From positions 1-55,272 of the forward strand of contig NZ_JASISM010000009.1 in the NCBI RefSeq assembly GCF_030063145.1: DNA of 55,272 bases, given 5' to 3'. Position numbers and translations under genes: made by a program. This DNA is from Cryobacterium sp. PH31-L1 (lineage in GTDB: Bacteria > Actinomycetota > Actinomycetes > Actinomycetales > Microbacteriaceae). The stretch's first letter is position 1, and each line of letters begins with the position of its first letter. Positions 8,282 through 16,208 of this stretch are shown here, in pieces. The notes under the pieces were generated by a model. That model ran no database searches, was not told where the DNA came from, and saw only the letters and a list, made by a program, of their open reading frames with translations.

Positions 8282-9559
8282 TTAACGCTTGCGGACCACC
8301 GGGATGAGTTGCGTTCCGTATGGCACGTGGTGGCCGAGCTGACGGCGCCGGCGGTCGATGGTGAAGGTGAGCAGGGTCAGCAGCACGCCCAGCCCGCTCA
8401 AAGTCACGCCGATCCACACCGGCGCGAGATAGCCGAACCCCGCCGCGATGGCCACACCACCGAGGGCCGCGCCGAGCGCGTTACCCACGTTGAGCGAGGA
8501 GTGGTTGAGCGCCGCCGCGAGGGACTGGCTCTCATGCGCAACATCCATCAGCCGGGCCTGAATGGTCGGTGACAAAGCGGATGCCGCCGCCCCCACCAGG
8601 AACACGCCCACCAGCAACCCGGCCAGGAATTGCGCCGACAGGCCGAGGGTGACGAGCGCCACAATGAGCACGCCGAACGAGATGTACATCGTGCGCCGCA
8701 CGCTCCAGTCGGCCAGCGCTCCCCCGGCGAAGTTGCCGACCGTCATGCCGAGGCCGACCACCACCAGGATGAGGGGTACCGCCGCGGCGGGAAGCCCGGT
8801 GATTTCGATCACCAGCGGGGCGACGTAGGTGTACACGGCGAACAGTCCGCCGAAACCGATCGCACCGATCGACAGGGTGATCCACACCTGCAGTTTGCCG
8901 AACGCCCGCAGTTCGGCCCGCATGGTGGCCTTCGGGTTGCCGGTCTGAAACGGCACGAACACGGCGACGGCCGCGAAGGTGAGCGCGAAAATGGCGGCGA
9001 CGACGAGGTAAGCGACGCGCCATCCGCTCATCTGGCCGATCCAGGTGATGGCCGGCACACCGATCACGTTGGAGATGGTGAGGCCGCTCAGCACGATCGC
9101 GATGCCACGGGCCCGCTTGCCCGGGCCCATCAGGTGGGCGGCGACGAGTGAGGCGATGCCAAAATAGGCGCCGTGCGGCAGTCCGGCCAGGAAGCGGGCC
9201 GCGAGCACGGTCTCAAAGGTCGGGAGCAGGGCCGAGGCGATGGTGCCGAGGGTGAATGCTGTCAGCAGCGCGAGCAGCAACTGCTTGCGCGGCCAGCGGG
9301 CCGCTGACGCCGCGATCGTCGGCGCGCCGACAACGACACCGAGGGCGTAGGCCGAGATGAGCCAGCCGGCCTGCGCGTTGGCGGCATCCGGTGCGGCCTG
9401 GTACAGGCCGGGCAGCAGATCGGCGGCGAGGTTCGGCAGCAGACCCATGGCGACGAATTCGGTCGCGCCGATGCCAAAACCACCCAGGGCGAGGGCCAAC
9501 AGGGCAAGACGAATACGGGTCGACGACAGCTGCGTCGACCCGTCAGGAGTGAGGGGCAT
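8282..9559 (-). CDS. MFS transporter, DHA1/AraJ-like
   Basis: A 425-aa, 12-segment major facilitator. Family hallmarks are the N-terminal GGFGIGATEFVAMGLLPNLA stretch seen in AraJ/YdhP-type exporters, the loop 2-3 motif region ASAARWPRKQLL, and FLAGLPHGAYFG near helix 4. The likely role is drug or sugar efflux by proton antiport; the substrate is unknown. On the minus strand it lies 38 bp downstream of the broken thiamine-binding gene, and before the element inserted it was probably the last gene of a GT87/thiamine-binding/MFS run. The insertion may have removed its promoter. Confidence 0.88.
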   Translation of the reverse strand: MPLTPDGSTQLSSTRIRLALLALALGGFGIGATEFVAMGLLPNLAADLLPGLYQAAPDAANAQAGWLISAYALGVVVGAPTIAASAARWPRKQLLLALLTAFTLGTIASALLPTFETVLAARFLAGLPHGAYFGIASLVAAHLMGPGKRARGIAIVLSGLTISNVIGVPAITWIGQMSGWRVAYLVVAAIFALTFAAVAVFVPFQTGNPKATMRAELRAFGKLQVWITLSIGAIGFGGLFAVYTYVAPLVIEITGLPAAAVPLILVVVGLGMTVGNFAGGALADWSVRRTMYISFGVLIVALVTLGLSAQFLAGLLVGVFLVGAAASALSPTIQARLMDVAHESQSLAAALNHSSLNVGNALGAALGGVAIAAGFGYLAPVWIGVTLSGLGVLLTLLTFTIDRRRRQLGHHVPYGTQLIPVVRKR

Positions 9560-9597
9560 GCGTCAAGCCTAAGCCCGAGCGTGCTCGCACGAGAGAG

Positions 9598-9770
9598 CTA
9601 CTCGTCGAGGGCGGCCTCGAGGCGCTCGAGCTTGCCGGTCAGCTCACCGCTGTGCCCGGGGCGGATGTCCGCCTTCAGCACCAGGGATACGCGCGGCCCG
9701 AAGGCGCCCACCGCCTCGGTCGCCGCCTTGATCACGGCAAAGACTTCGTCCCAGTCGCCCTCGATGGTGG
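9598..9770 (-). pseudogene. Split host thiamine-binding gene, C-terminal half
   Basis: The minus strand encodes the last 52 codons of an MTH1187-type thiamine-binding protein, starting in TIEGDWDEVF and ending ERLEAALDE before TAG at 9598-9600. It has no plausible native start. The upstream codons were replaced by element DNA at the 15-bp core 9756-9770. Its missing N-terminal half lies at 16556-16705 in the same orientation. Joined at the core, the two give an uninterrupted 100-residue protein. The gene was therefore cut by integration rather than degraded by point mutation. Confidence 0.93.
9756..9770. other. attL core of the integrated element
   Basis: CGCCCTCGATGGTGG is repeated exactly at 16561-16575 as a 15-bp direct repeat. 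Left of it is host coding sequence for the thiamine-binding protein. Right of it is element DNA, beginning with an attP arm GTTAGGGG at 9772-9779. The serine recombinase starts 22 bp further in. Confidence 0.88.
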
Positions 9771-9771
9771 A

Positions 9772-9779
9772 GTTAGGGG
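9772..9779. promoter_or_regulatory. Left attP arm
   Basis: GTTAGGGG is the inverted partner of CCCCTAAC at 16543-16550. When the element ends are joined, the arms flank 26 nt that include the 15-bp core. A second inverted pair, CACC/GGTG, lies inside the arms. This is a plausible integrase half-site. Confidence 0.65.
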
Positions 9780-9792
9780 TTATCGTGGGCTC

Positions 9793-11232
9793 ATGAGAGT
9801 TATTGGCTACACCCGCCTGTCGAGGGCCTCCCGGGAGGAAAGCACGTCAATCGTGCGACAGCGCGAGATCATTCGGAAAACGTGCGACGCCCGCGAGTTC
9901 GAGCTTGTCGATATTGTCGAAGACGTCGACGTCTCCGCAACGCGCTCCCGACTGGACCGGCCCGGCCTCAACGAGGTCCGCCGACGCATAGCCGCAGGCG
10001 AGGCTGATGCCGTCATGGTCTGGCGACTGGACCGGCTGGTCCGCTCGGTCGTCGACGTTGGCGTATTGCTCGACGACGGCCTCCAGATTATCTCGGCGAC
10101 CGAGAACCTAGACACGACCTCAATTATGGGTCGGGCGATGATCGAGATTCTCCAAGTGTTCGCGAGCATGGAAGCTAAGACAATAGGTATCCGCGTCTCG
10201 GCGTCTCAAGCGCACCTGCGGCAGATCGGGCGCTGGCCCGGTGGCGTCCGCCCCTACGGCTACCGTTCAGTGCTTCACCCCGACGGAGTGGGTCGGGCAC
10301 TGGAGCCCGACCCCGACGAGTCCGCCGTCGTCCGGCGAATGGCCGACGAGGTCCTCGGTGGGTCCTCCGTCTACGCCGTGGCTCAACGTTTAAACGTCGA
10401 GGGAATCGCTCCGCGCCGCTCGGAAACCTGGAGCCCCACGTCGATTCAGCGCATCCTCCGCTCCGACTCGGCTCTCGGGCGAGTGAAGATCAACGGCGAG
10501 CTACTGCGCGACGATGTGGGCCTCCCCGTCACCGCCTGGACGCCGCTACTGGCTCTCAGCGAAGTCGAGCGCCTCCGCGAAATCACAGATTGGACCCCCA
10601 CGCCGGGACGATCAGCCGAAACAAAGGAGGGGCTTCGCAAGAGAGCCACGCGCCTACTATCTGGCCTACTCGCTTGCCCGGGCTGCGGCGGTCCCCTCGT
10701 AGTCAAAAGCCGAAAGGGCTCGACCGGCAAGCCAATCTATGCGTGCCAAGCCGCCGCCCGCGGCCAAGTCTGCTCGCGGGGCGTCGCGGTGGAGTGCGAG
10801 CGCGTCGAGGGCGAGGTCACGCGACAGTTCCTCGCCGTCGTCGGCACCTTTGGAGTCGTCGAGGCTCGTTCCTCAATTCGCGAGGTTGCGGGCCTAGCGG
10901 GCGTCGAGGAAGCGATCAGAGATACAACCGAACGCCTCCGCACGGCGGACGCCGACCTCCCTGTCCTATTCGAACGCCTGATGCTGCAACGCGCAGAGCG
11001 CGAGAGACTGGCAGCACTGCCCACGGAGCCAATCGTCGAAATGGTAGATACTGGCGAGACGTTCGCCGAAGCATGGGCGCGCGAGGACATTGCTGGTCGG
11101 CGGCGGGTTCTTCGCACCTCCGGCGTCGAGATCAATCTCGCCCCTGCCGCGCGCCGGGGCTATTGGGACCCGACTCGGGTAACCCTCGACTTCGCCGCCC
11201 AAGAGCGTGCTGCCGCCGAACGTGAACACTAG
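9793..11232 (+). CDS. Large serine recombinase (element integrase)
   Basis: A 479-aa integrase. The N-terminal resolvase domain has nucleophile S10 in GYTRLS, and the arginine cluster appears in VWRLDRLVRS. A recombinase domain follows (GGVRPYGYR onward), then a zinc-ribbon with CPGCGG and a later C...C pair near residues 298-335. A helical segment rich in Glu/Arg (about 375-420) fits the coiled-coil insertion of this family. The ATG at 9793 is chosen because it begins the catalytic strand; an upstream open frame runs through attL into host DNA and is not credible. The position next to the att site is typical of serine integrases. Confidence 0.95.
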   Translation: MRVIGYTRLSRASREESTSIVRQREIIRKTCDAREFELVDIVEDVDVSATRSRLDRPGLNEVRRRIAAGEADAVMVWRLDRLVRSVVDVGVLLDDGLQIISATENLDTTSIMGRAMIEILQVFASMEAKTIGIRVSASQAHLRQIGRWPGGVRPYGYRSVLHPDGVGRALEPDPDESAVVRRMADEVLGGSSVYAVAQRLNVEGIAPRRSETWSPTSIQRILRSDSALGRVKINGELLRDDVGLPVTAWTPLLALSEVERLREITDWTPTPGRSAETKEGLRKRATRLLSGLLACPGCGGPLVVKSRKGSTGKPIYACQAAARGQVCSRGVAVECERVEGEVTRQFLAVVGTFGVVEARSSIREVAGLAGVEEAIRDTTERLRTADADLPVLFERLMLQRAERERLAALPTEPIVEMVDTGETFAEAWAREDIAGRRRVLRTSGVEINLAPAARRGYWDPTRVTLDFAAQERAAAEREH

Positions 11233-11334
11233 GCAGACCTCCGCAGGACGCTAAGCACTCCAACGTGCCCACGAGGAACGCCTCCATGGCTTCCGCAGGG
11301 CCTCACTGGGGGCGTAGAGCGACGTTCAGGCTTT

Positions 11335-11354
11335 CACTGTAGATATACACAGTG
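11335..11354. promoter_or_regulatory. 20-bp palindrome, operator-like
   Basis: CACTGT at 11335-11340 and ACAGTG at 11349-11354 flank an AT-rich centre that is itself near-symmetric (TGTAGATATACA). It lies in the 356-bp noncoding stretch 11233-11588 between the integrase and the lipoprotein gene. It could be a repressor site; no partner protein is identified. Confidence 0.4.
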
Positions 11355-11422
11355 GAGCAACGGATGCCCCTATTGCCCGCGTGTGACCTCTCAAGCACAG
11401 AACGCCGCCGGTGACGCCGAAT

Positions 11423-11526
11423 GGTGACGAAGTGACGGAACTTGCGTCACTTCCCTATTCCAGTATAAAGAGCTCTCTCTCTTCTAAAGAATAGTGAAGT
11501 GACGTTAGAACCGTCACTTCGTCACC
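11423..11526. repeat. Double palindrome in a large inverted repeat with AT-rich centre
   Basis: Two near-identical 25-bp palindromes, each GAAGTGACG-N7-CGTCACTTC, lie at 11429-11453 and 11496-11520. They are embedded in 36-bp imperfect inverted arms (11423-11458 and 11491-11526) whose outer 16 bases match exactly. The intervening 32 bp is markedly AT-rich for this DNA. No reading frame is convincing here. It may be an operator cluster, an origin or transfer site, or a structured RNA. The rest of 11233-11588 holds nothing else I can assign apart from the 11335 palindrome. Confidence 0.6.
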
Positions 11527-11588
11527 GGAATGCACGCGAGCGCCCACGAGGTATGCGGCGAGCGCCGTCACCCGAGCTCAGCGTGCGC

Positions 11589-12311
<723 letters not shown>

Positions 12312-12378
12312 CTATCGAACCGCCAAGGCCGGGTGTTCGGGTGCCAAGTCGCTTGCACGTTTTGTCTTGGCCATACAG

Positions 12379-12409
12379 GTTTGCTTGCAAACGTGTATGA
12401 CGTTAAGAT
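12379..12409 (+). promoter_or_regulatory. Leaderless promoter with overlapping operator
   Basis: TTGCTT at 12381-12386 and TAAGAT at 12404-12409 are 17 nt apart. The ATG of the small recombinase begins 7 nt after the -10 box, where the transcription start is expected, and there is no Shine-Dalgarno sequence. The perfect palindrome GTTTGC-TT-GCAAAC at 12379-12392 covers the -35 box, as expected for a repressor site. The remainder of 12303-12415 must also drive the divergent lipoprotein gene. Confidence 0.6.
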
Positions 12410-12415
12410 TGTGGC

Positions 12416-13096
12416 ATGACGAAAACGCCCGATCCCGCCCCTCTCGCGCTGCTCTACGTTCGGGTATCGACTGGCCGCCAGGCGAAGACCGGGCACAGCG
12501 TCGACAGCCAACCCGTTATCCTGCGCACCGCCGCCGAGAAGGCCGGATACGTCGTCGAGGTCATCACGGAGACAGGATCAGGGCGCAATGCTGCACGCCC
12601 GGCGCTCGCCGAGGCCATGAGCCGCCTGAAGTCCGGTAAAGCTCAAGCCCTCTATGCCGTTGATATTGACCGGCTCGCTCGAAGCACTCAGCATCTCCTC
12701 GAAATCGCTACCGCGTCAACCAAACAGGGGTGGCGGCTCGTGGTCACTACAACGGACGTTGACACCTCCACTCCCGCTGGGGTCATGTTTTTTACAATGT
12801 GCGCCGCGTTCGCTCAATATGAGTCGGGCATGATCTCGCAGCGCGTGAAGCGCCAACACGAAGCCCGCCGAGATCGGGGCGTCGTCTGGGGCAAGGATGA
12901 GGGTCGTCGTTCGGCGCTACCCGCCGCGACCGTGGCACGCATCCTCAGCCTCCGCGCCGAGGGCCGGACCTTGCAAGCTATCGCCGACGCGCTCACCGGC
13001 GATAACGTGCCCACGGCGGCGGGTGGCAGGTGGTATCCCTCCACCATTGTCAAGACGTTGAACAGCCCGGCCAACCGCCCACTTTTGGCCGCCTAG
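12416..13096 (+). CDS. Small serine recombinase (resolvase/invertase family)
   Basis: A 226-aa recombinase with a complete resolvase domain: nucleophile S18 in LLYVRVSTGRQ, conserved Arg/Asp in DIDRLARS, and an E-helix with AQYESGMISQRVKRQ. A short C-terminal segment with a predicted HTH follows (AATVARILSLRAEGRTLQAIA). It lacks the zinc-ribbon and long C-terminus of the integrase at 9793. Possible roles are resolvase, invertase, or the recombinase of an older nested element. No inverted repeats flanking an invertible segment were found. The mRNA is probably leaderless. Confidence 0.9.
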   Translation: MTKTPDPAPLALLYVRVSTGRQAKTGHSVDSQPVILRTAAEKAGYVVEVITETGSGRNAARPALAEAMSRLKSGKAQALYAVDIDRLARSTQHLLEIATASTKQGWRLVVTTTDVDTSTPAGVMFFTMCAAFAQYESGMISQRVKRQHEARRDRGVVWGKDEGRRSALPAATVARILSLRAEGRTLQAIADALTGDNVPTAAGGRWYPSTIVKTLNSPANRPLLAA

Positions 13097-13197
13097 CGCC
13101 TTTTGGCCCAGCACTGCCTGCCCGTAGTGACTCCTGTGCCGTCAGGTGTTGGACAATCGTGGCGGCGAGAGTTCAGCGCCGATTCGAGGCTAATTGT

Positions 13198-13212
13198 CGT
13201 AGACTCACTACG
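13198..13212. promoter_or_regulatory. Short inverted repeat upstream of the nuclease-like gene
   Basis: CGTAG at 13198-13202 and CTACG at 13208-13212 are separated by 5 nt. They lie in the 189-bp gap between the small recombinase and the next gene, an operator-like position, but the arms are short. No clear promoter pair was found here. Confidence 0.25.
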
Positions 13213-13285
13213 AAATACAGGTACATCGAGCACGGATCGATGACCTCTCGCTGGCCCGAGCAAATTCCCAAAGAGAGAGAGTGCT

Positions 13286-14008
13286 GTGGTTCCTATGCTG
13301 GTCATGGACACAGCAGTTTCCCGCGCTGGACGCCGGTTCGAGCCGCAACAAGAACGCGAATTGCATGGAGCAGCGCTCTCCGCCGCAAAGTCACTTCCAA
13401 GTGCTCGTCGGGGTCTCACTGTCGTCCGCGAACTGAACGGCCCAATTGGAATTCCTGACTTTACAGCGCTCACCGGAGACCCGTCTCAAATACTTGAGCG
13501 CCACGCTGCACCGATCCCGCCGATAACCAATGAAATTGACGCCGGGATCGTGGCTGCTTTGAACGCCACCACAGGTCGGCCTGTTGAGTGGATTGCACGA
13601 CAGCTAGGCTGGCCACCGACCACCGTGCAGCGTCGCATAGTCTCGCTCCTGCGGCTGGGTGCGATCAAGGGCGTCGGAAACCAACGATTCGTGCGTGATG
13701 CGCGATTGGGGACCTTAGGTCGGGTCTATGCCATCGAAGCAAAAGTAGACGACTGGACTTCGGCGCTGAAGCAGGTCCGCACTTATCGCGTTTGGGCGGA
13801 TGCTTATGTGCTTGTTATGGGTCCGTTATCAGATCGAGTCTTGACGCGCCTCACCCCGGAGGTACGCCATGACCGGGGTGGTCTCGTGGTCGACGGCACC
13901 TGGGTGCTCAGACCGAGGCTCGGGCATGTTGCGCCCGCACGCCGGATACAAGCCGCCGAGGCCTTCGCAGCGTCAACGTTCGGCGGCGATCTACTTCCAC
14001 CCCTCTGA
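13286..14008 (+). CDS. PD-(D/E)XK nuclease-like protein with nested winged helix
   Basis: A 240-aa protein not assigned to a named family. GIPDFTAL (P57-D58) matches motif I of PD-(D/E)XK nucleases. YAIEAK (E151-A-K153) matches motif II/III, and Q163-xxx-Y167 matches the QxxxY motif of RecB-like branches. Between motifs I and II, residues about 85-135 form a winged-helix HTH (WIARQLGWPPTTVQRRIVSLLRLGAI). The GTG at 13286 follows a purine-rich GAGAGAGAG; an ATG at 13295 is an alternative. Its end overlaps the convergent gene by 18 bp. The likely role is DNA binding and cleavage or a nuclease-derived regulator; the catalytic assignment is by motif only. Confidence 0.65.
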   Translation: MVPMLVMDTAVSRAGRRFEPQQERELHGAALSAAKSLPSARRGLTVVRELNGPIGIPDFTALTGDPSQILERHAAPIPPITNEIDAGIVAALNATTGRPVEWIARQLGWPPTTVQRRIVSLLRLGAIKGVGNQRFVRDARLGTLGRVYAIEAKVDDWTSALKQVRTYRVWADAYVLVMGPLSDRVLTRLTPEVRHDRGGLVVDGTWVLRPRLGHVAPARRIQAAEAFAASTFGGDLLPPL

Positions 14009-15142
14009 GTGTCCGTATTTTCGAAGCCCCGCTTGCAGCGGGTCTATCCATTTGTCCGCATGGTTTCGAATTCCGGTTCGTGACGAAACGAGCGCCCAAG
14101 CCGCTTTCGCGCCGGAATACATGTCATCTAGCTTTAGATAACGGTCCTCGTACCCGCCCGCGGTTGCCAGGTCATGGACCGCGGACTGAAGCTGTGCAAC
14201 ATGGTGCTGGAAGGCTTCACCCGGGCCGGGTGCTGGAAGCCCGCCAAGCGATTGAGCGAGTCTTGGCGCTTGGGCAAGCAACAGCGCTCCCTCGTTGACA
14301 CTCAACGTCCCTAGGAGGCCCTTGAGCGTTGGACGCGCGTACCACCGCGCTTGCCCGCCGGATTCCCGTGCTCCGTAGTCACCATAGCGACTCATTCTCT
14401 GTCGCTTGTCCCAGCCCGTTCCGACGGCGTAGGCTCCAGCGGCAACGGCAGGCAAGGCAGCGAAGTCGCCGTGTGAGACATAAACCTGGGCGTACTCGCT
14501 GAGTGCGCGAACGGTCCGACAGACCCCAGCAATCTCTTCAGCTGTAAAGCTCGGTGGCAGATCCTCGCCCGGGTGAGTGAAAGTAATAAACCATCCAGCA
14601 GGTTCGAGAGCGACGAGCGAGCCGATGTGGGCGTCGAGATCGCTCTTGCTTGCCCAGAAACTTCCACTCCCGGCAATGCTTAAAGTGACAGCTTCCCCGA
14701 GGTCACGACAATTTCGGGAGAGTTCGAGGGCCAGCGAACTGGTATTGCTCAACCCTGTGTGCAGCAGAACTGTGGGGGCAAGGAGAGGCGCCTCCAGCGT
14801 CTTTTGCATATGAAATACGCGACGAATATGTTCATCGCGGTAGGCGGGATCCGTAATATCACCTTGGGGACCGCCCCAAAGGCTATATCCCGAATAGTAG
14901 CGGTAGTCACCGACGCCGGGCATTTGTAGAGCATGTGTCATTGGGTCAAACCAGTAATCAACCCCTGCCTCACGAAGCTTTTCAGCTCGTTTCTCTATGC
15001 CAGGTTTAACTCCCACCCCGCCCCTATGCACGCGGGAGGTTGCCCAGGGAGTAAGTACAGCCCCTGACGAACTCCCCGCCTCGACGGCTTGGACCGTCCA
15101 CGTATCGAGGGCGCGCGGACTATCTTCGATCATCGTCGTCAC
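13991..15142 (-). CDS. Unrecognised TIM-barrel-like protein, kinase partner
   Basis: A 383-aa soluble protein that I cannot place in a named family. Regularly alternating strand-like segments (AVLTPWATSR, DYWFDPMTHAL, APTVLLHTG, VTLSIAGSGSFW, GWFITFTHPGED, QVYVSHGDFA, AYAVGTGWD) with helices between them suggest a TIM-barrel-like fold. The Asp/His-rich strand ends would line an active site. The GTG start overlaps the kinase stop (GTGA), so [11 protein letters not shown] is coupled to the kinase, which is the first gene. An ATG at 15133 is also possible. It could be the kinase substrate, effector or toxin; none of these is shown. Confidence 0.7.
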   Translation of the reverse strand: MTTMIEDSPRALDTWTVQAVEAGSSSGAVLTPWATSRVHRGGVGVKPGIEKRAEKLREAGVDYWFDPMTHALQMPGVGDYRYYSGYSLWGGPQGDITDPAYRDEHIRRVFHMQKTLEAPLLAPTVLLHTGLSNTSSLALELSRNCRDLGEAVTLSIAGSGSFWASKSDLDAHIGSLVALEPAGWFITFTHPGEDLPPSFTAEEIAGVCRTVRALSEYAQVYVSHGDFAALPAVAAGAYAVGTGWDKRQRMSRYGDYGARESGGQARWYARPTLKGLLGTLSVNEGALLLAQAPRLAQSLGGLPAPGPGEAFQHHVAQLQSAVHDLATAGGYEDRYLKLDDMYSGAKAAWALVSSRTGIRNHADKWIDPLQAGLRKYGHSEGWK

Positions 15143-15981
15143 GAGATGTCGTCCAACGCGGCGGCCAGTCTCTCCCCATTCAAGTACCGCCGAGCCGGCT
15201 GCTTGTGAAGTGTTCGTCGAATGAGAGCAATAGCATCCGCGCTTAAATCTTCCCGCAAATCCCCTATGTCTGGGTATTCGCCATTGTGCAGACGATTAAA
15301 GTATTCTGGCTCGTCTCCGGCATAAGGAAAAGGGAGCCTGCCCGAGAGCGCGAAATACAACAGTGCGCCAATCTGAAAGACGTCTGAAGCAGGCATCGGC
15401 CCCCCACTGTAGCTATTCAGATGCTCTGGCGTGAGGAAATTATAGGTTCCTGGCTGCCCCGCAACAGTGAGCCCCGAACGCAACGTGTGCTTAGCAAACC
15501 CAAAGTCAAGAACTTTGTAGGCCCCGTTGCTCAACCTTCTTACATTGTTGGAGCTGAGATCGCGGTGGATCACGCCCTTGGCATGCCCTGCCGCGACGCC
15601 CAGGGCGACTTGCCTTGCCATATCCTTGGCCTGCTCCCATGGCCACGGAGTACCGAGGTATGCGGTGAGATCCTCCCCGTCTAGATATTCCTCCAGCCAG
15701 GCTGCTCCGCGAACTGGCGACCCCAACTCGACCAGGGGAGAGGCGACCTGAACGACATTTTCCACGTGGAGGTCTAGTAACAACGAAACTTCACGTTCCG
15801 CTCGCTTGAGGGTTTCAGGTGACGCGAAATCTACAGCGACGACCTTGAGGACAAACGGCTGATTATTGCGTTCAACGAACCTGACGGCCTTCTGTCCCCC
15901 CGCTGCCCCAATCACGCCTCTGTCGACGCATCCGAGAGCCGCAAGGGCTTCAACGACTAAATCTTCCCCGGCTACTGTCAT
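15139..15981 (-). CDS. Soluble Hanks-type Ser/Thr protein kinase
   Basis: A 280-aa protein consisting only of a kinase domain. It has a glycine-rich loop near 22-29, VLKVV with Lys46, a C-helix Glu near 64, catalytic loop HRDLSSNN (D141, N146), DFG at 159-161, and PEHL in place of APE. All catalytic residues are present, so it should be active. There is no transmembrane or PASTA region, unlike housekeeping PknA/PknB kinases. It is the first gene of a two-gene unit with the TIM-barrel-like protein. TAGATT at 15988-15993 lies 6 nt before the ATG, so a leaderless transcript is possible. Sampled local GC is lower than in the host genes. Confidence 0.88.
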   Translation of the reverse strand: MTVAGEDLVVEALAALGCVDRGVIGAAGGQKAVRFVERNNQPFVLKVVAVDFASPETLKRAEREVSLLLDLHVENVVQVASPLVELGSPVRGAAWLEEYLDGEDLTAYLGTPWPWEQAKDMARQVALGVAAGHAKGVIHRDLSSNNVRRLSNGAYKVLDFGFAKHTLRSGLTVAGQPGTYNFLTPEHLNSYSGGPMPASDVFQIGALLYFALSGRLPFPYAGDEPEYFNRLHNGEYPDIGDLREDLSADAIALIRRTLHKQPARRYLNGERLAAALDDIS

Positions 15982-16041
15982 GACCTGAATCTATTGGATT
16001 GAGGCACAGGAGCTTCACACAACACACCAACGACACCCACA

Positions 16042-16050
16042 GGGGGGGGG
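16042..16050 (+). other. G9 homopolymer in the kinase/replacement-gene spacer
   Basis: Nine G residues are followed by A, five C and four G. They lie in the 227-bp noncoding stretch 15982-16208 between the divergent kinase and replacement thiamine-binding gene. Such a run is prone to slippage or miscounting. I see no gene here. Confidence 0.8.
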
Positions 16051-16172
16051 ACCCCCGGGGTGGGCACCTTCCAATACCGTTACGGCATAGCGCCACGCTG
16101 TGCGCGTGGGTCTGGAGGATCGAGCCCTTTCCCCTTCGTCGACCCGGCGAGCGCCGCCGCCTGCATGCCGAC

Positions 16173-16202
16173 GTGACGTTTCCTTCGAATCAGGGGCACA
16201 AT
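16173..16202 (+). promoter_or_regulatory. Likely leaderless promoter of the replacement gene
   Basis: GTGACG at 16173-16178 and CACAAT at 16197-16202 are 18 nt apart, each matching four of six consensus bases. The ATG at 16209 begins 7 nt after the -10 box. A G-rich stretch between them could also serve as a ribosome binding site. The replacement gene thus appears to carry its own promoter inside the element. Confidence 0.45.
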
Positions 16203-16208
16203 GGGGGC

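Noticed and set aside
9652..9792. Longer N-terminus of the integrase starting in host DNA
   Set aside because: The extension would cross attL and encode host-derived residues; the catalytic strand begins at the 9793 ATG.
11423..11526. CRISPR array
   Set aside because: There are only two repeat pairs, in inverted arrangement, without regular spacers or cas genes.
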